Shown: piece after piece, positions 16,795 through 25,591 of the stretch | Numbering within the stretch: position 1 is the first letter of the stretch | Layout: every line of letters starts with the position of its first letter | Assembly (NCBI GenBank): GCA_042096155.1 | Contig: JBELMC010000004.1 | Location: 1 to 40,218, forward strand | Direction: 5' to 3' | DNA from: Dinoroseobacter sp042096155 | GTDB taxonomy: Bacteria; Pseudomonadota; Alphaproteobacteria; Rhodobacterales; Rhodobacteraceae | DNA length: 40,218 nucleotides | The notes under the pieces: generated by a model | Seen by the model: the letters and a program-made list of their open reading frames with translations, nothing else | Told to the model about the DNA's origin: nothing | The model's database searches: none | Made by a program: the position numbers and the translations under genes

Positions 16795-17808
16795 TTACTT
16801 CCAACCGGCCTCATTCAGGATTTTCTGAGCGGCGCCGATATTTGCAGCAATGTCGCTCAGCTCAATCGCATCAGGACGGAAGATCCCAAGCTTGGCGACA
16901 GAGTTTGCAAGGCCGATGCCGGGAACCGCCGGATACTCGTCGTTGCCCGCCGAGAAGTATTCCTGCGCCTGCTCGGATGCCAAATACTCAAGGAACTTGA
17001 TCGCGTTGTCTTTGTTGGGTGCATTCACCGCGACACCGCCGCCTGAAATATTCATATGCGCGCCGATATCGTTCTGGTTCGGGAAGACCCAGCCGATTTG
17101 ATCAATGCTGTCTGACAGGCCAGAGACGTCTTTGCGGATCGCTCGCGCGAAGTAGTAGGTGTTCGACATCGCGATGTCGCACTCGCCCGATACGATACCG
17201 CGCAGCTGATCGGTGTCGCCACCCTGCGGATCGCGAGCAAAATTCGCAACCACGCCTTTGGCCCAGTCACCGATGGCTTCTTCGCCCAGATGCGCTGTCA
17301 AAGCGGCCGTGATGTTTTGTGTGTACACGTTGGACGACGACCGGATGCACACCTTTCCTGCGTATTCTGGGTTTGCCAGATCCTGATAGGTTGCGGGCGG
17401 ATTTTCGACATCATTCTTGTCATAGAACAGGATGCGCGCGCGCTGTGAGAACGCAAACCACTGATTGTCGGCATCTTGCAGATAGGCCGGGATTGCCGCT
17501 TCCAGGACCGGGCTGTCGATGCTTTGCAGCAGTCCCAGTTCCTTTGCGCGGGTGATCCGCACGGTGTCGACTGTCAGAAATACGTCTACTGGGGAATTGT
17601 CACCCTCAGCTTCCATACGGGCAATCAGTGCGTCGGCTTTGCCTTCAATCCGGTTGATGGTGATGCCGGTTGCCTCAGTGAAATCCGAGTAGAGCCGCTC
17701 GTCAGTGTCGTAGTGCCGCGACGAGTAAAGGTTCAGTTCACCTTCGGCATAGGCATTGCCTGCAACAGTTGCCAGCAGAAGAGCCAGAATAGATGTGTTG
17801 GTTCTCAT
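16795..17808 (-). CDS. Periplasmic Fe(III)-binding protein of an ABC importer
   Basis: A 337-residue extracellular solute-binding protein of the FbpA/FutA type. A signal peptide ends at NAYA-EG. After it comes the typical start of the mature protein, LNLYSSRHYDTD, with Tyr28 and His32/Tyr33 as likely iron contacts. The adjacent tyrosines in SNTYYFAR (residues 218-219) are the hallmark iron-binding pair. It delivers ferric iron to the permease encoded convergently at 15101-16744. Two copies of the TGACTA-type motif lie upstream and suggest iron control. Confidence 0.92.
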   Translation of the reverse strand: MRTNTSILALLLATVAGNAYAEGELNLYSSRHYDTDERLYSDFTEATGITINRIEGKADALIARMEAEGDNSPVDVFLTVDTVRITRAKELGLLQSIDSPVLEAAIPAYLQDADNQWFAFSQRARILFYDKNDVENPPATYQDLANPEYAGKVCIRSSSNVYTQNITAALTAHLGEEAIGDWAKGVVANFARDPQGGDTDQLRGIVSGECDIAMSNTYYFARAIRKDVSGLSDSIDQIGWVFPNQNDIGAHMNISGGGVAVNAPNKDNAIKFLEYLASEQAQEYFSAGNDEYPAVPGIGLANSVAKLGIFRPDAIELSDIAANIGAAQKILNEAGWK

Positions 17809-17840
17809 GTGGGTCTCCTTTGGAGTGCTATTCTTACTTT

Positions 17841-17897
17841 TTTAGTCAACTACAGGAAGCGGACGATAAATCAACCCATCCCGACTAAAATAATCAG
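17841..17897. promoter_or_regulatory. Candidate iron-responsive operators upstream of the Fe(III)-binding protein
   Basis: CCCGACTAAAATAATCAG at 17880-17897 matches the element upstream of the divergent hemP pair and permease at 15028-15045 with two differences. A second, partial copy, TTTAGTCAAC, lies at 17841-17850, about 35 bases before the start codon. The repeated use at both ends of the import system suggests one regulator for all three transcripts. Confidence 0.5.
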
Positions 17898-18377
17898 ATA
17901 ATTTTGAATTTTCCGAGTGTTTTTATCAACAAGCCCTGACGACGCCGCAGATCCTCTGTCAGCCGGGGCTTTCAGATACGTCAATGCGGCGCTAGGAATA
18001 AGAAATTCCAACAAATTTTTGGTATGCAGAATATGGCGGCGCGGTGTAGCAGCCAACGCCTGTCTTTTTCATGAACTCTGAGACGGCCGTTTTTGCCTTG
18101 TTTTTACCAGGGCGTTGACGGGGGTCACGTGATGTCTTGCCATGGCGGTGACAACAACTTTATGGGGTTTTCCGGCAGCCTGGAGTCAATTAAGTCTCAG
18201 TGCTTTTGGCGCGCGATGCAGGCTGTCGCTTTTTGGGATTTCGCGCCCCTGCGTGAACACACCACCTTCTTTGTCAAGGCGCGATGCCCATCGCGGAAAC
18301 GACCGACTTTGACACCGGAGCGAACAAATTGCGCCGTTCGCTCCCGTATCACCTTGTGCGTTCGAAACCGAACCGCG
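17898..18377. other. Gene-free stretch
   Basis: About 480 bases between the iron importer and the 3' end of the catabolic cluster. The open plus-strand frame through 18093-19016 is mostly the shadow of the ThDP-enzyme gene. I see no clear gene, repeat array or terminator. It marks the border between the iron island and the accessory cluster. Confidence 0.45.
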
Positions 18378-20171
18378 TCACGTAGACACGTGGCTTACAT
18401 CTTTGTCCGGAGAATAGATGTCGAGGATATTCCAATGCCCAGTTGTGGGCGTCGGATTGTTGATCATCGGGACGTCCAGAACCGTCGGTTTGCCACTTGC
18501 AATGGCGGCCCTCAGCGCTGGCAGCAATTCGTCGGCAGAGCTGATGCGCACCCCTTCAGCCCCATAGGCTCGCGCAATCTCGGCATAGCCCGGGCCGTTT
18601 GTGGGCGCAGACGGCGAGCCGGGGAAAGTTGTGCCGTAGGTCAGCCCATAATGTGCCTTTTGCAGACCCGCGATTGTGCCAAACGCGTTGTTGTTCATGA
18701 CCAGCCAAATGATCGCGAGGTTCAGTTCAACTGCCGTCGCCAACATCGAGGGGTTCTGACCAAAACCACCATCCCCTACGAGGCTGATCACCACGCGATC
18801 CGGTGCCGCCAGTTTCGCGCCTATCGCGCCGGGGGGGCCAAAGCCCATCGTGGCAAACCCACCCGGCGTCAGGATAGAACCCGGCGTCAGGATGTCGAAT
18901 TGCTGGCCGACGCCATTTTTGTTCCAGCCGACATCGGTGGTGATGATCGCATCTTCCGGCAGCGCTTTGCGGGTGTCTGCCAAAATGCGTTCAGGCATCA
19001 TTGGGAAAGCGTTTGAAGTTTGCATTTCTTCGTTGGATGCCCGGAAAGCGGTGCGGAATTCTGCAATCTCAGCGGTCTTGTCGGATCGATCAAACCCGTC
19101 CGGATACATCTCTTTTGCCACGCGTGTCAGAACCCGCAATGCCGCTTTCGCGTCGGCGACAACGCCAATCTCGGTGGGATAATTCCGGCCAATCTCCTGC
19201 GGTTCGATGTCAATATGGATAACCTTGGTTTTGTTGCCCTTGGCCCCGATATTGAAGGTGTAACCGGGATACCAGCTGGAACAATCGGCTTCCTTGAAGC
19301 GGGTGCCGACGGCAAAAACATAGTCCGCGTTCAGGCAAGATTGGTTCACCAGCGACGTGCCCCAGAACCCCGTCATCCCCATGACAAGAGGGTGGTCATC
19401 ACGCAACGCGCCCTTCCCCATCAGACTGTGCGCCACGGGCAGGCCCATATGCTCGACGAATTCCTGCAATTCCGCGCTAGCCTGTGCCAACAGGATGCCG
19501 CCACCGACATAGGCCACCGGGCTCTCGGCCGAGGCCAGCGCAGCCACGATCTCAGCTGCGGTCTCGTCGTCAATGGACGGCTTTTTCAGGGCACGCGTGT
19601 TCAGCGCGACACGATTGAACGTGTCCGATGGGATCACTTCACTGAAGATGTCCATTGGAACATTGACCAAAACGGGGCCCGGCTGACCGCTTTCGGCCAG
19701 ATGGAAGGCCTTTTCCAGTATCTCGGCCATCAGGTCAGCCCGGTCGACGCGCCAGGCGCGTTTGACGAAGGGGCGGTAAATCTCCCACTGTGCGGCATCC
19801 GCGTGCAGGTTGACTTCCTGATGCGGGTGTTTGCCGTAGTAATGCGTCGGGATGTCGCCTGCGATTACGACCATCGGAATACAATCCAGCGCTGCGTTGG
19901 CGACGCCGGTGGCGCAGTTTGTCAGACCGGGGCTCAGATGGCTGAGCACGACAGACGCCCTGCCCTGCACGCGCGCATAGGCATCCGCTGCGTGACTGGC
20001 GATCTGTTCATGGCGCACCGTGACAAAGTCGATCGGGCTCTCGGCCAGGGCCGCCAGCACAGCAATATTGGTGTGTCCACAAAGGCCGAAAACATGGCGC
20101 ACCTCGCGCCGCTCGAGAAAGTCGACGATATGTTCCGCGACGGTCTTGCCGTCCAGTTTGCTGCCGTCCAT
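18378..20171 (-). CDS. ThDP-dependent enzyme of the acetolactate-synthase superfamily
   Basis: A 597-residue protein with the three domains of this superfamily. The N-terminal PYR domain carries the catalytic Glu55 in VRHEQIASHAADAY, and the C-terminal domain has the ThDP/Mg motif GDGGFGQNP...NN. Members make or break C-C bonds next to a carbonyl (acetolactate synthase, 2-hydroxyacyl-CoA lyase, oxalyl-CoA decarboxylase, carboligases). It lacks a regulatory subunit gene beside it, so biosynthetic acetolactate synthase is unlikely. A GTG at 20174 is possible, but the ATG at 20171 is better spaced from AGGAGG. It shares one base with the stop of the aldehyde dehydrogenase gene, so a C-C cleavage that makes the aldehyde is a natural guess. 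Confidence 0.85.
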   Translation of the reverse strand: MDGSKLDGKTVAEHIVDFLERREVRHVFGLCGHTNIAVLAALAESPIDFVTVRHEQIASHAADAYARVQGRASVVLSHLSPGLTNCATGVANAALDCIPMVVIAGDIPTHYYGKHPHQEVNLHADAAQWEIYRPFVKRAWRVDRADLMAEILEKAFHLAESGQPGPVLVNVPMDIFSEVIPSDTFNRVALNTRALKKPSIDDETAAEIVAALASAESPVAYVGGGILLAQASAELQEFVEHMGLPVAHSLMGKGALRDDHPLVMGMTGFWGTSLVNQSCLNADYVFAVGTRFKEADCSSWYPGYTFNIGAKGNKTKVIHIDIEPQEIGRNYPTEIGVVADAKAALRVLTRVAKEMYPDGFDRSDKTAEIAEFRTAFRASNEEMQTSNAFPMMPERILADTRKALPEDAIITTDVGWNKNGVGQQFDILTPGSILTPGGFATMGFGPPGAIGAKLAAPDRVVISLVGDGGFGQNPSMLATAVELNLAIIWLVMNNNAFGTIAGLQKAHYGLTYGTTFPGSPSAPTNGPGYAEIARAYGAEGVRISSADELLPALRAAIASGKPTVLDVPMINNPTPTTGHWNILDIYSPDKDVSHVST

Positions 20172-21580
20172 CACGCGACCTCCTGACCGTAAAACTCGCC
20201 AAAAAGCTCTTCTTCCGAAGGGCGATCCTCGGCGATCGGGCGACTGACCCAGGTGTAGTTCATCATGTGCTTCATGGTGACGTTCTCATTGGTGATATTG
20301 CCGCCCCAGACCCCGCAGCCCAACGAAGACGTCATCGGCATCCCATTGGTCCAGGCGCCCGCGTTTGCCTTGGATTGCGGCTGGCGGACCATCATCCGGC
20401 TGACCGGCGCAAGCCGCGCGAGGCGGTCGATATGCGTATCATTGTGCGAATAGATGCCGCAAGAATGGCCTTTGCCACCGGTATCGTAGATGGCCGCAAC
20501 AGTTTCGAGCGCATCATCGAAGGTCTCGAAATGGTAAAGCGCCATGAGCGTTGTGAGCTTCTCCTTGGAGAACTTGTGCTCTGGGCCGATCTGGCCCTGA
20601 TTTTCGACCATCAGGAATTTCCGGTCCTCGGGGATGGAAAAACCCGCAACCTCGGCGGTCTGTTGAGGCCGGCACGCGATGGTCGGGAAAGTCCGGTTGC
20701 CTTTTTCGTCCCACATCGCCGCTTCCAGCAGTGCCTTTTGTTCAGCATTGCACAGATAGCCGCCCTCGGCTTCCAGTGCTGCGACCATCTGATCGTAAAT
20801 CGACCGCTGGATGATGATATTGCCATCCGCCGAACATCCCGAGCCGAAGTCAGAGGTTTTGGAGATGCGCGAATTTTGCGCGGCAATCGCGATGTCAGCG
20901 GTCTCGTCGATCACAATGGAGGAGTTTCCCGCACCAACGCCATAAGCGGGCTTGCCGCTGGAGTAAGCGGCCTCCACCATCGGTTTGCCGCCGGTGGCCA
21001 AGGTCAGGTCGCAGATTTTCATCAGATATTGCGTCAGTGGAATCGACGGTTTGCGGATCGCCTGGAAGAGATCTTCTGGCGCACCGGCCGCACGGCACGC
21101 GGCGCGGATGACCTCGGTCATTTCCCACGTCGTCTGTGCGGTGCGCGGATGCGGCGAAAAGATCACCGCGTTGCGCGCATTCGCCGAGGAAACCCCAGTC
21201 ACCGGGGGCGTCATCGCCGGGTTGGTCATCGGGATCAGCGATGCGATGACACCCACCGGCTTGGCGTATTTTACCAGACCCTTCGCGTCGTCCACTTCGA
21301 CGATGCCTGTGGACGGCGTGCGCAAGACATCGCGCAACACCATCTGGATTTTGAACCGCTTTGCAGGACGGCCCGCGCGATCGCCGATCCCGCTTTCGTC
21401 AACGCCCTGTTCCGCCAGACGCGTGAAAGTTTTTTCGTTTCCGGCATACCAGGCAATCGCCTGGCTGAGCCGGTCAAGTTGCTCTTGGCTCCAATCTTCG
21501 ATTTGCGACTGGGCGGCACGGGCACGCGCCAGCATATCATGGGCCAGGGTCTTTTCGTCTTCTGTCAGCTCACGTGCCAT
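20171..21580 (-). CDS. Acylating-type aldehyde dehydrogenase
   Basis: A 469-residue aldehyde dehydrogenase of the CoA-acylating branch (EutE, AdhE N-terminus, SauS). Seen are the substrate/NAD region KPVGVIASLIPMTNP, the GKPAYGVGAGNSS loop typical of this branch, and the catalytic Cys249 in FGSGCSADGN. Such enzymes turn an aldehyde plus CoA into an acyl-CoA with reduction of NAD. Sulfoacetaldehyde dehydrogenase SauS is one possible relative, but no sulfonate genes lie nearby. It is coupled to the ThDP-enzyme gene. Confidence 0.82.
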   Translation of the reverse strand: MARELTEDEKTLAHDMLARARAAQSQIEDWSQEQLDRLSQAIAWYAGNEKTFTRLAEQGVDESGIGDRAGRPAKRFKIQMVLRDVLRTPSTGIVEVDDAKGLVKYAKPVGVIASLIPMTNPAMTPPVTGVSSANARNAVIFSPHPRTAQTTWEMTEVIRAACRAAGAPEDLFQAIRKPSIPLTQYLMKICDLTLATGGKPMVEAAYSSGKPAYGVGAGNSSIVIDETADIAIAAQNSRISKTSDFGSGCSADGNIIIQRSIYDQMVAALEAEGGYLCNAEQKALLEAAMWDEKGNRTFPTIACRPQQTAEVAGFSIPEDRKFLMVENQGQIGPEHKFSKEKLTTLMALYHFETFDDALETVAAIYDTGGKGHSCGIYSHNDTHIDRLARLAPVSRMMVRQPQSKANAGAWTNGMPMTSSLGCGVWGGNITNENVTMKHMMNYTWVSRPIAEDRPSEEELFGEFYGQEVA

Positions 21581-21613
21581 TCAAGGCTTCCTCTTGGGTT
21601 CAATAATAATGGG

Positions 21614-22492
21614 TCAGGCCGCGAGCGCTTTGGGCACGCGGCGTTTGGAGCGGGCCGCGCCAAAGGTTGCTTTGGCGTGGGTCAGGCAGCGGCGGGCGTG
21701 TTCTTCATATCCAAGCTCGGCCGCGCGGCTTTGGTTCGGCAATTCGATGGCGTAATTCATCGGGGGGCAGCGCTCGATGATACCGGCAAAGTCGATCCAG
21801 CCCTCGCCGGGATAGAGCCGCGCATCGCGGGCCAGTTGGATCATACCCTCGCGGGTGTCGGCAATGCCGGGCAGGCAGTCCGAGATATGCAGGAAATGCA
21901 GCCATTCAGGAGGCACGTGCAAAAGCTCGCCCAGATCAACGCGGCTCAGGTGCAGATAAAGCGTGTCCACCAGTATGCCACCATTTGGCCGATCTGCGGC
22001 ACGGACGATATCAAGCACATCGTCCAGAGTTTTAAGGCGTGAGAACGACGGAAATTCGAGATCAATTGTCAACCCATAGGGCGCAGCGAGGTCGCAGGTC
22101 TCGGCATAGACATCCAGCAGGAAATTCCGGTCATCCCGCCGTGTCGTCCAGGCCGACATGATCACGTGACGGGCACCCAACTCGCCGCCCAACGCCAGCG
22201 CGGCTTCAAAATCGCGCGGGTCGCAATCCTCGGTGATGCGGACCAGTTCGATGTCGAGAACCTGAAGCCCCGTTGTCTCAAGCGCCGTCTTCGTCGCCTG
22301 TACCTGCGCCTTGTCGAGAGGTGAATGGGTGAATTCCCCAGGCACGTTCATGGTGATCAAGCGCGGGCTGACGGCATCATAACCGGCACGGGCAGCCACA
22401 TAGACAAGTTCGGCAGGCGTACAATTGATCAACGTCAGATGCGCCAGCGAGTAAAGCGGGCTTTGCGCATCGGTCTTTGCTGCCTTTGCCAT
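21614..22492 (-). CDS. Sugar phosphate isomerase/epimerase-like TIM barrel
   Basis: A 292-residue xylose-isomerase-like TIM-barrel protein. The four metal ligands expected for the fold are all present: Glu146 (IDLEFPSF), Asp176 (ILVDTLYL), His202 (FLHISDC) and Glu250 (AIELPNQ). The fold serves isomerases, epimerases, dehydratases and inosose dehydratase IolE, so the reaction cannot be named. It lies 33 bases before the aldehyde dehydrogenase gene. The contrast with the fusion protein upstream, which has lost its ligands, suggests this is the working barrel of the cluster. Confidence 0.82.
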   Translation of the reverse strand: MAKAAKTDAQSPLYSLAHLTLINCTPAELVYVAARAGYDAVSPRLITMNVPGEFTHSPLDKAQVQATKTALETTGLQVLDIELVRITEDCDPRDFEAALALGGELGARHVIMSAWTTRRDDRNFLLDVYAETCDLAAPYGLTIDLEFPSFSRLKTLDDVLDIVRAADRPNGGILVDTLYLHLSRVDLGELLHVPPEWLHFLHISDCLPGIADTREGMIQLARDARLYPGEGWIDFAGIIERCPPMNYAIELPNQSRAAELGYEEHARRCLTHAKATFGAARSKRRVPKALAA

Positions 22493-22529
22493 GACGGGCT
22501 CTCCGGAACCGACTCTCTATCCTCTTAAT

Positions 22530-22558
22530 ATTTACAAAACATCTGATATTTTGTAAAT
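22530..22558. promoter_or_regulatory. Perfect inverted repeat within the cluster
   Basis: ATTTACAAAA and TTTTGTAAAT form perfect 10-base arms around a 9-base centre. The element lies 7 bases after the stop of the first Gfo/Idh gene (in transcript order) and about 38 bases before the TIM-barrel start. It may be an operator for an internal promoter or an mRNA hairpin. No T-run follows, so a terminator is unlikely. Confidence 0.55.
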
Positions 22559-22565
22559 CATCAAT

Positions 22566-23747
22566 TTACACAATCTGGACCCATGCGCCGGCCCCTTGGT
22601 TTGAGCGCACACAGCCGTCGATGAACCGCACACCGTCGGCTCCATCTGCCACACGCGGCAGACCAAGCCATCCGCCCGGTAAGTCGCGATCATCCTTGCG
22701 CGCGGCGACCGCCATGGCGAATTCGGTATATAGGTTACCCCAGGCCTCGATGATGCCTTCTGGAAAGCCCCGTGCGGTGCGAACAAGCCTTTGCGTGGCA
22801 GAAGACAGCCCATGCCCATGGCCACGGGTCAAGATACGATCGGGTTCCCCGAAACGGTTGAACTTCAGGCGGTCGCAGTCTTCCAGATCCCATTCCAGCC
22901 CGCCTTCGGACCCGAAAATGCGCAGCCGCAATCCACCGCGATTGCCCGGAGCGAGCCGTGTGGCCATGAGGGTTCCCGGCACATCGCAGTGTCGGGTCCA
23001 GGCCAAGACCGTGTCCTCCAGCGGTTTGGGCGCGCCGCAAACATGGAACTCGGCGCGAAGCTGGGTCAGGCTCAATTGGCTGACAAAGCGCGCCAGATGC
23101 GCGGCATGGGTGCCGATATCGCCGACGCAGCTTGTTTTGCCGGACTTCGCCGGATCAAGCCGCCACTTGACATGGGGCGCCTCGGCCACGTCTTCGGGCG
23201 TCATCCAGTCTTGCATGAACTCAACGTGGATCTGGTTGATCTTGCCGATCCCGCCTGCCGCCACGATCTCGCGCGCTTGCCGGATCATCGGAAAACAGGA
23301 CATGACGTAAGACACACCAAAGACACAGCCGGTTTGATTTGTCAGCGCGACAAGCGCCTCGGCCTCGGCCACTTCATTGGTCAAAGGTTTGTCACACAAG
23401 ACGTCGATCCCGGCCTCAAGAAAGGCCCTGGCACAATCGAAATGCAGATGGTTCGGCGTGGTGATCATCACCGCGTCGACCCCGTCGTCGCGCATGGCCT
23501 CGGCGGCGGCCATCTCAGAATAAGAGGTATAGCACCGATCTTCGCGCAGATACCATTCCGCCGCGGCCGCCATGGCGCGCTTGGGATCGGAGGACAATGC
23601 ACCCGCGACCACGTCCCAACGGTCGGTCAACCGCGCGGCTGTGGCCTGCATCCCCGAAATGCGTCCGCCACCGACGACACCCAGACGAAGGCGCCGGGAC
23701 AGGCGGGGAAACGGGGCGTCAAAGTCAATCTCTTCAGGCAAAAGCAT
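22566..23747 (-). CDS. Gfo/Idh/MocA family NAD(P)-dependent oxidoreductase (with catalytic His)
   Basis: A 393-residue oxidoreductase with an N-terminal Rossmann fold (RLGVVGGGRISG) and the C-terminal substrate domain of the family. It keeps the catalytic lysine as CDKP (Lys120) and the Asp/His pair in GDIGTHAAH (Asp210, His214). The family oxidises hydroxyl groups of sugars, inositols and related polyols. It lies three bases after the preceding gene stop and is clearly co-transcribed. Substrate unknown. Confidence 0.88.
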   Translation of the reverse strand: MLLPEEIDFDAPFPRLSRRLRLGVVGGGRISGMQATAARLTDRWDVVAGALSSDPKRAMAAAAEWYLREDRCYTSYSEMAAAEAMRDDGVDAVMITTPNHLHFDCARAFLEAGIDVLCDKPLTNEVAEAEALVALTNQTGCVFGVSYVMSCFPMIRQAREIVAAGGIGKINQIHVEFMQDWMTPEDVAEAPHVKWRLDPAKSGKTSCVGDIGTHAAHLARFVSQLSLTQLRAEFHVCGAPKPLEDTVLAWTRHCDVPGTLMATRLAPGNRGGLRLRIFGSEGGLEWDLEDCDRLKFNRFGEPDRILTRGHGHGLSSATQRLVRTARGFPEGIIEAWGNLYTEFAMAVAARKDDRDLPGGWLGLPRVADGADGVRFIDGCVRSNQGAGAWVQIV

Positions 23748-23750
23748 ATG

Positions 23751-24410
23751 TCAAACCTCCGGTGGGCTGGCCCCGTCGGGTAGCATTTCGACGGCCATGA
23801 AGACCGAGGGGGTCATGGTTTCAAATTGGTGCCAGGGATAGTTGCCCTGGGCGTCATACATCGGGCGGTGGGTCATCCCGGGTGCCATCGGCTCTTCGAG
23901 ATAGAGCGTCTCGACATCCTGCTCACGGCATTGCTGCATCTTGCCGAAACCGATGATCTGGGTGTGCACTTCGCGAAAGCCCGGGACAGTGCAAAAAGCG
24001 TGCTCGCGGTGCAAGCCGACATTCAGCGGAACCGAGGCGGAGTGATAGAGCGTGAAGCCATACGAACCAATCCAGACCTTGGGCGACATATAGTGTTCGA
24101 CGCCGCGCAATCGCTCTTCTCCGCGCACCTGATACGCAGAGGGCCAAGTGTCGCGCAGACGCGCCATAAGCGCATCATCATTCGCGTGATCGGCAAAGCC
24201 TTCGACAAGAACCGCATGGGCCACGTTGCGAATGTCGGTCTCTTTCAAAACAACAGATTGCAGGGTGCCAAGCGTCTGTTCGCGCACAGTCACAGGCCGA
24301 TCCGCCAGATTGAGCACAATGGTCTTGCCAGAAACCGTGTATCGGTCCTCATCCGTTATAAGGCGGATGTTAAAAAACGGGTCCCCGATGGTCAAATTCT
24401 CAATGGTCAT
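23751..24410 (-). CDS. Unrecognised, possibly cupin-like protein, 219 aa
   Basis: A 219-residue soluble protein I cannot place in a named family. The N-terminal half has LxxxxRPVTVREQTLGTLQSV, the middle HREHAFCTVPGFREVHTQIIGFG, and the end APGMTHRPMYDAQGNYPWHQ. The histidines spaced along short beta-like stretches (VHTQ, MTHRP, PWHQ) suggest a metal-binding double-stranded beta-helix, but this is inference. The ATG at 24410 is chosen because AGGAG precedes it and it overlaps the Gfo/Idh stop (ATGA); the open frame to 24671 is a shadow. It lies in the middle of the catabolic operon. Confidence 0.7.
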   Translation of the reverse strand: MTIENLTIGDPFFNIRLITDEDRYTVSGKTIVLNLADRPVTVREQTLGTLQSVVLKETDIRNVAHAVLVEGFADHANDDALMARLRDTWPSAYQVRGEERLRGVEHYMSPKVWIGSYGFTLYHSASVPLNVGLHREHAFCTVPGFREVHTQIIGFGKMQQCREQDVETLYLEEPMAPGMTHRPMYDAQGNYPWHQFETMTPSVFMAVEMLPDGASPPEV

Positions 24411-25591
24411 TGTGCAGCTCCTAGATCGACATTCAGGCCCTGGTCGGTTGTTTCGGCCAATGGGGGTGGGCGGGAGCAGGTGCTTGCAATATCGACAAAT
24501 CGGCCCAGGCCCGGACTTTGCAACATGCCGTCCATCACCTCGCAGAGGTGCAGGCCAAGCGCGCCACTGGCGCGCGGCGCGCGTCTTTCGCGGACGGCCA
24601 TGGCCAGATCCGTCAGCCCAACACCGCGCGCATCGCAATTCAGCCCATGCGTGTTTTCGGCCACGGCCCAATCTGAGGGCGCATCGGGCCGGGGCCGCAT
24701 TGTCCAGCGCGCCGTGTCACGGGTGCGCACCCAGACCGGCCCTTGGAAGATGTTTGCACCGTCGCCTGGATCGGGATCGGGTATGCAGATCGTGCCTTCG
24801 GTCCCGTAGATTTCCAGCCGGGGCGTTTGGCTGTCCCAAACGTCGAAGCTGACCATCATCTGACCCGTCACACCGCTTTCAAATTCAATAAGGCTCAGGC
24901 AATGGGTATCGACCTCCACGGGCATCATCTCGCCCTGACGGGCACCGTTTTCGATCATCCGGGACGCCGTGCGCTTGCGGCCCAAGCCTGCGACCCGCGC
25001 AATGGGGCCCAGGCAGAAAACCATCGCGGCAAGATAATAAGGGCCAAGGTCCAGCAGAGGCCCGCCGCCCTTGGCATAGTAGAAATCTGGGTTCGGGTGG
25101 TGGCGTTCAACGCCGCTGGTCGGCACAAATGCCGAAACGCCATGCGGCACGCCGATCACGCCGCGATCCAGAAGCTTGCGCAGTGTCTGCCAACGCCCGC
25201 CAAGGAACGTGTCTGGTGCGTTGCCGACCATCAATCCGCGGGCGCGCGCCAGATCCAGAATACGCCGCCCATCTTCCAGATCGGTGACAAAAGGTTTTTC
25301 GGAATAAACGTGCTTGCCTGCTGCCAGTGCGGCCAGGCTGATCCCCGCGTGAGCCGCCGGAATGGTCAGGTTCAACACCGCGTCAATGTCCGGATCGGCG
25401 ATGATCTCGTCGGGCTTTGCAACGCGCGGTACGCCATATTCGGCCGCCTTGGCGCGGCTTTCATCCATATTCAGGCTGCCACAAGCGGTGATGTCGATCC
25501 CTGTGAAGGCTTTCATATTCTTTAAGTAGATGTCGCTGATGCGACCGGTTCCAATCAGACCGACCCGGAAGGTTTTCGCTGGATCACTCAT
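24407..25591 (-). CDS. Gfo/Idh/MocA family oxidoreductase (Tyr in place of His)
   Basis: A 394-residue oxidoreductase with a Rossmann start (VGLIGTGRISD) and the catalytic EKP motif (Lys99). At the usual Asp-x3-His site it has DLGPYY: Asp181 is kept, but the next catalytic position is Tyr185. A tyrosine here is known from glucose-fructose oxidoreductase. The ATG at 25591 follows AGGAGAAAA and overlaps the preceding gene by eight bases; the upstream extension to 25750 is not protein-like. Two oxidoreductases of this family in one operon suggest oxidation at two positions or of two intermediates. Confidence 0.86.
   Translation of the reverse strand: MSDPAKTFRVGLIGTGRISDIYLKNMKAFTGIDITACGSLNMDESRAKAAEYGVPRVAKPDEIIADPDIDAVLNLTIPAAHAGISLAALAAGKHVYSEKPFVTDLEDGRRILDLARARGLMVGNAPDTFLGGRWQTLRKLLDRGVIGVPHGVSAFVPTSGVERHHPNPDFYYAKGGGPLLDLGPYYLAAMVFCLGPIARVAGLGRKRTASRMIENGARQGEMMPVEVDTHCLSLIEFESGVTGQMMVSFDVWDSQTPRLEIYGTEGTICIPDPDPGDGANIFQGPVWVRTRDTARWTMRPRPDAPSDWAVAENTHGLNCDARGVGLTDLAMAVRERRAPRASGALGLHLCEVMDGMLQSPGLGRFVDIASTCSRPPPLAETTDQGLNVDLGAAQ

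Noticed and set aside
18093..19016. Plus-strand open frame of 307 codons
   Set aside because: Most of it overlaps the ThDP-enzyme gene on the other strand; the translation is Arg/Cys-rich and shows no family.
18378..21580. Sulfonate pathway (xsc/sauS-like) for the ThDP enzyme and the aldehyde dehydrogenase
   Set aside because: The N-terminal sequence of the ThDP enzyme does not read like Xsc, and no sulfonate transporter, phosphotransacetylase or sulfite exporter lies nearby.
20267..22042. Plus-strand open frame of 591 codons
   Set aside because: It is the antisense shadow of the aldehyde dehydrogenase and TIM-barrel genes, a common effect of high G+C codon use.
22530..22558. Rho-independent terminator
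   Set aside because: The stem is AT-rich and no T-run follows in the direction of the operon.
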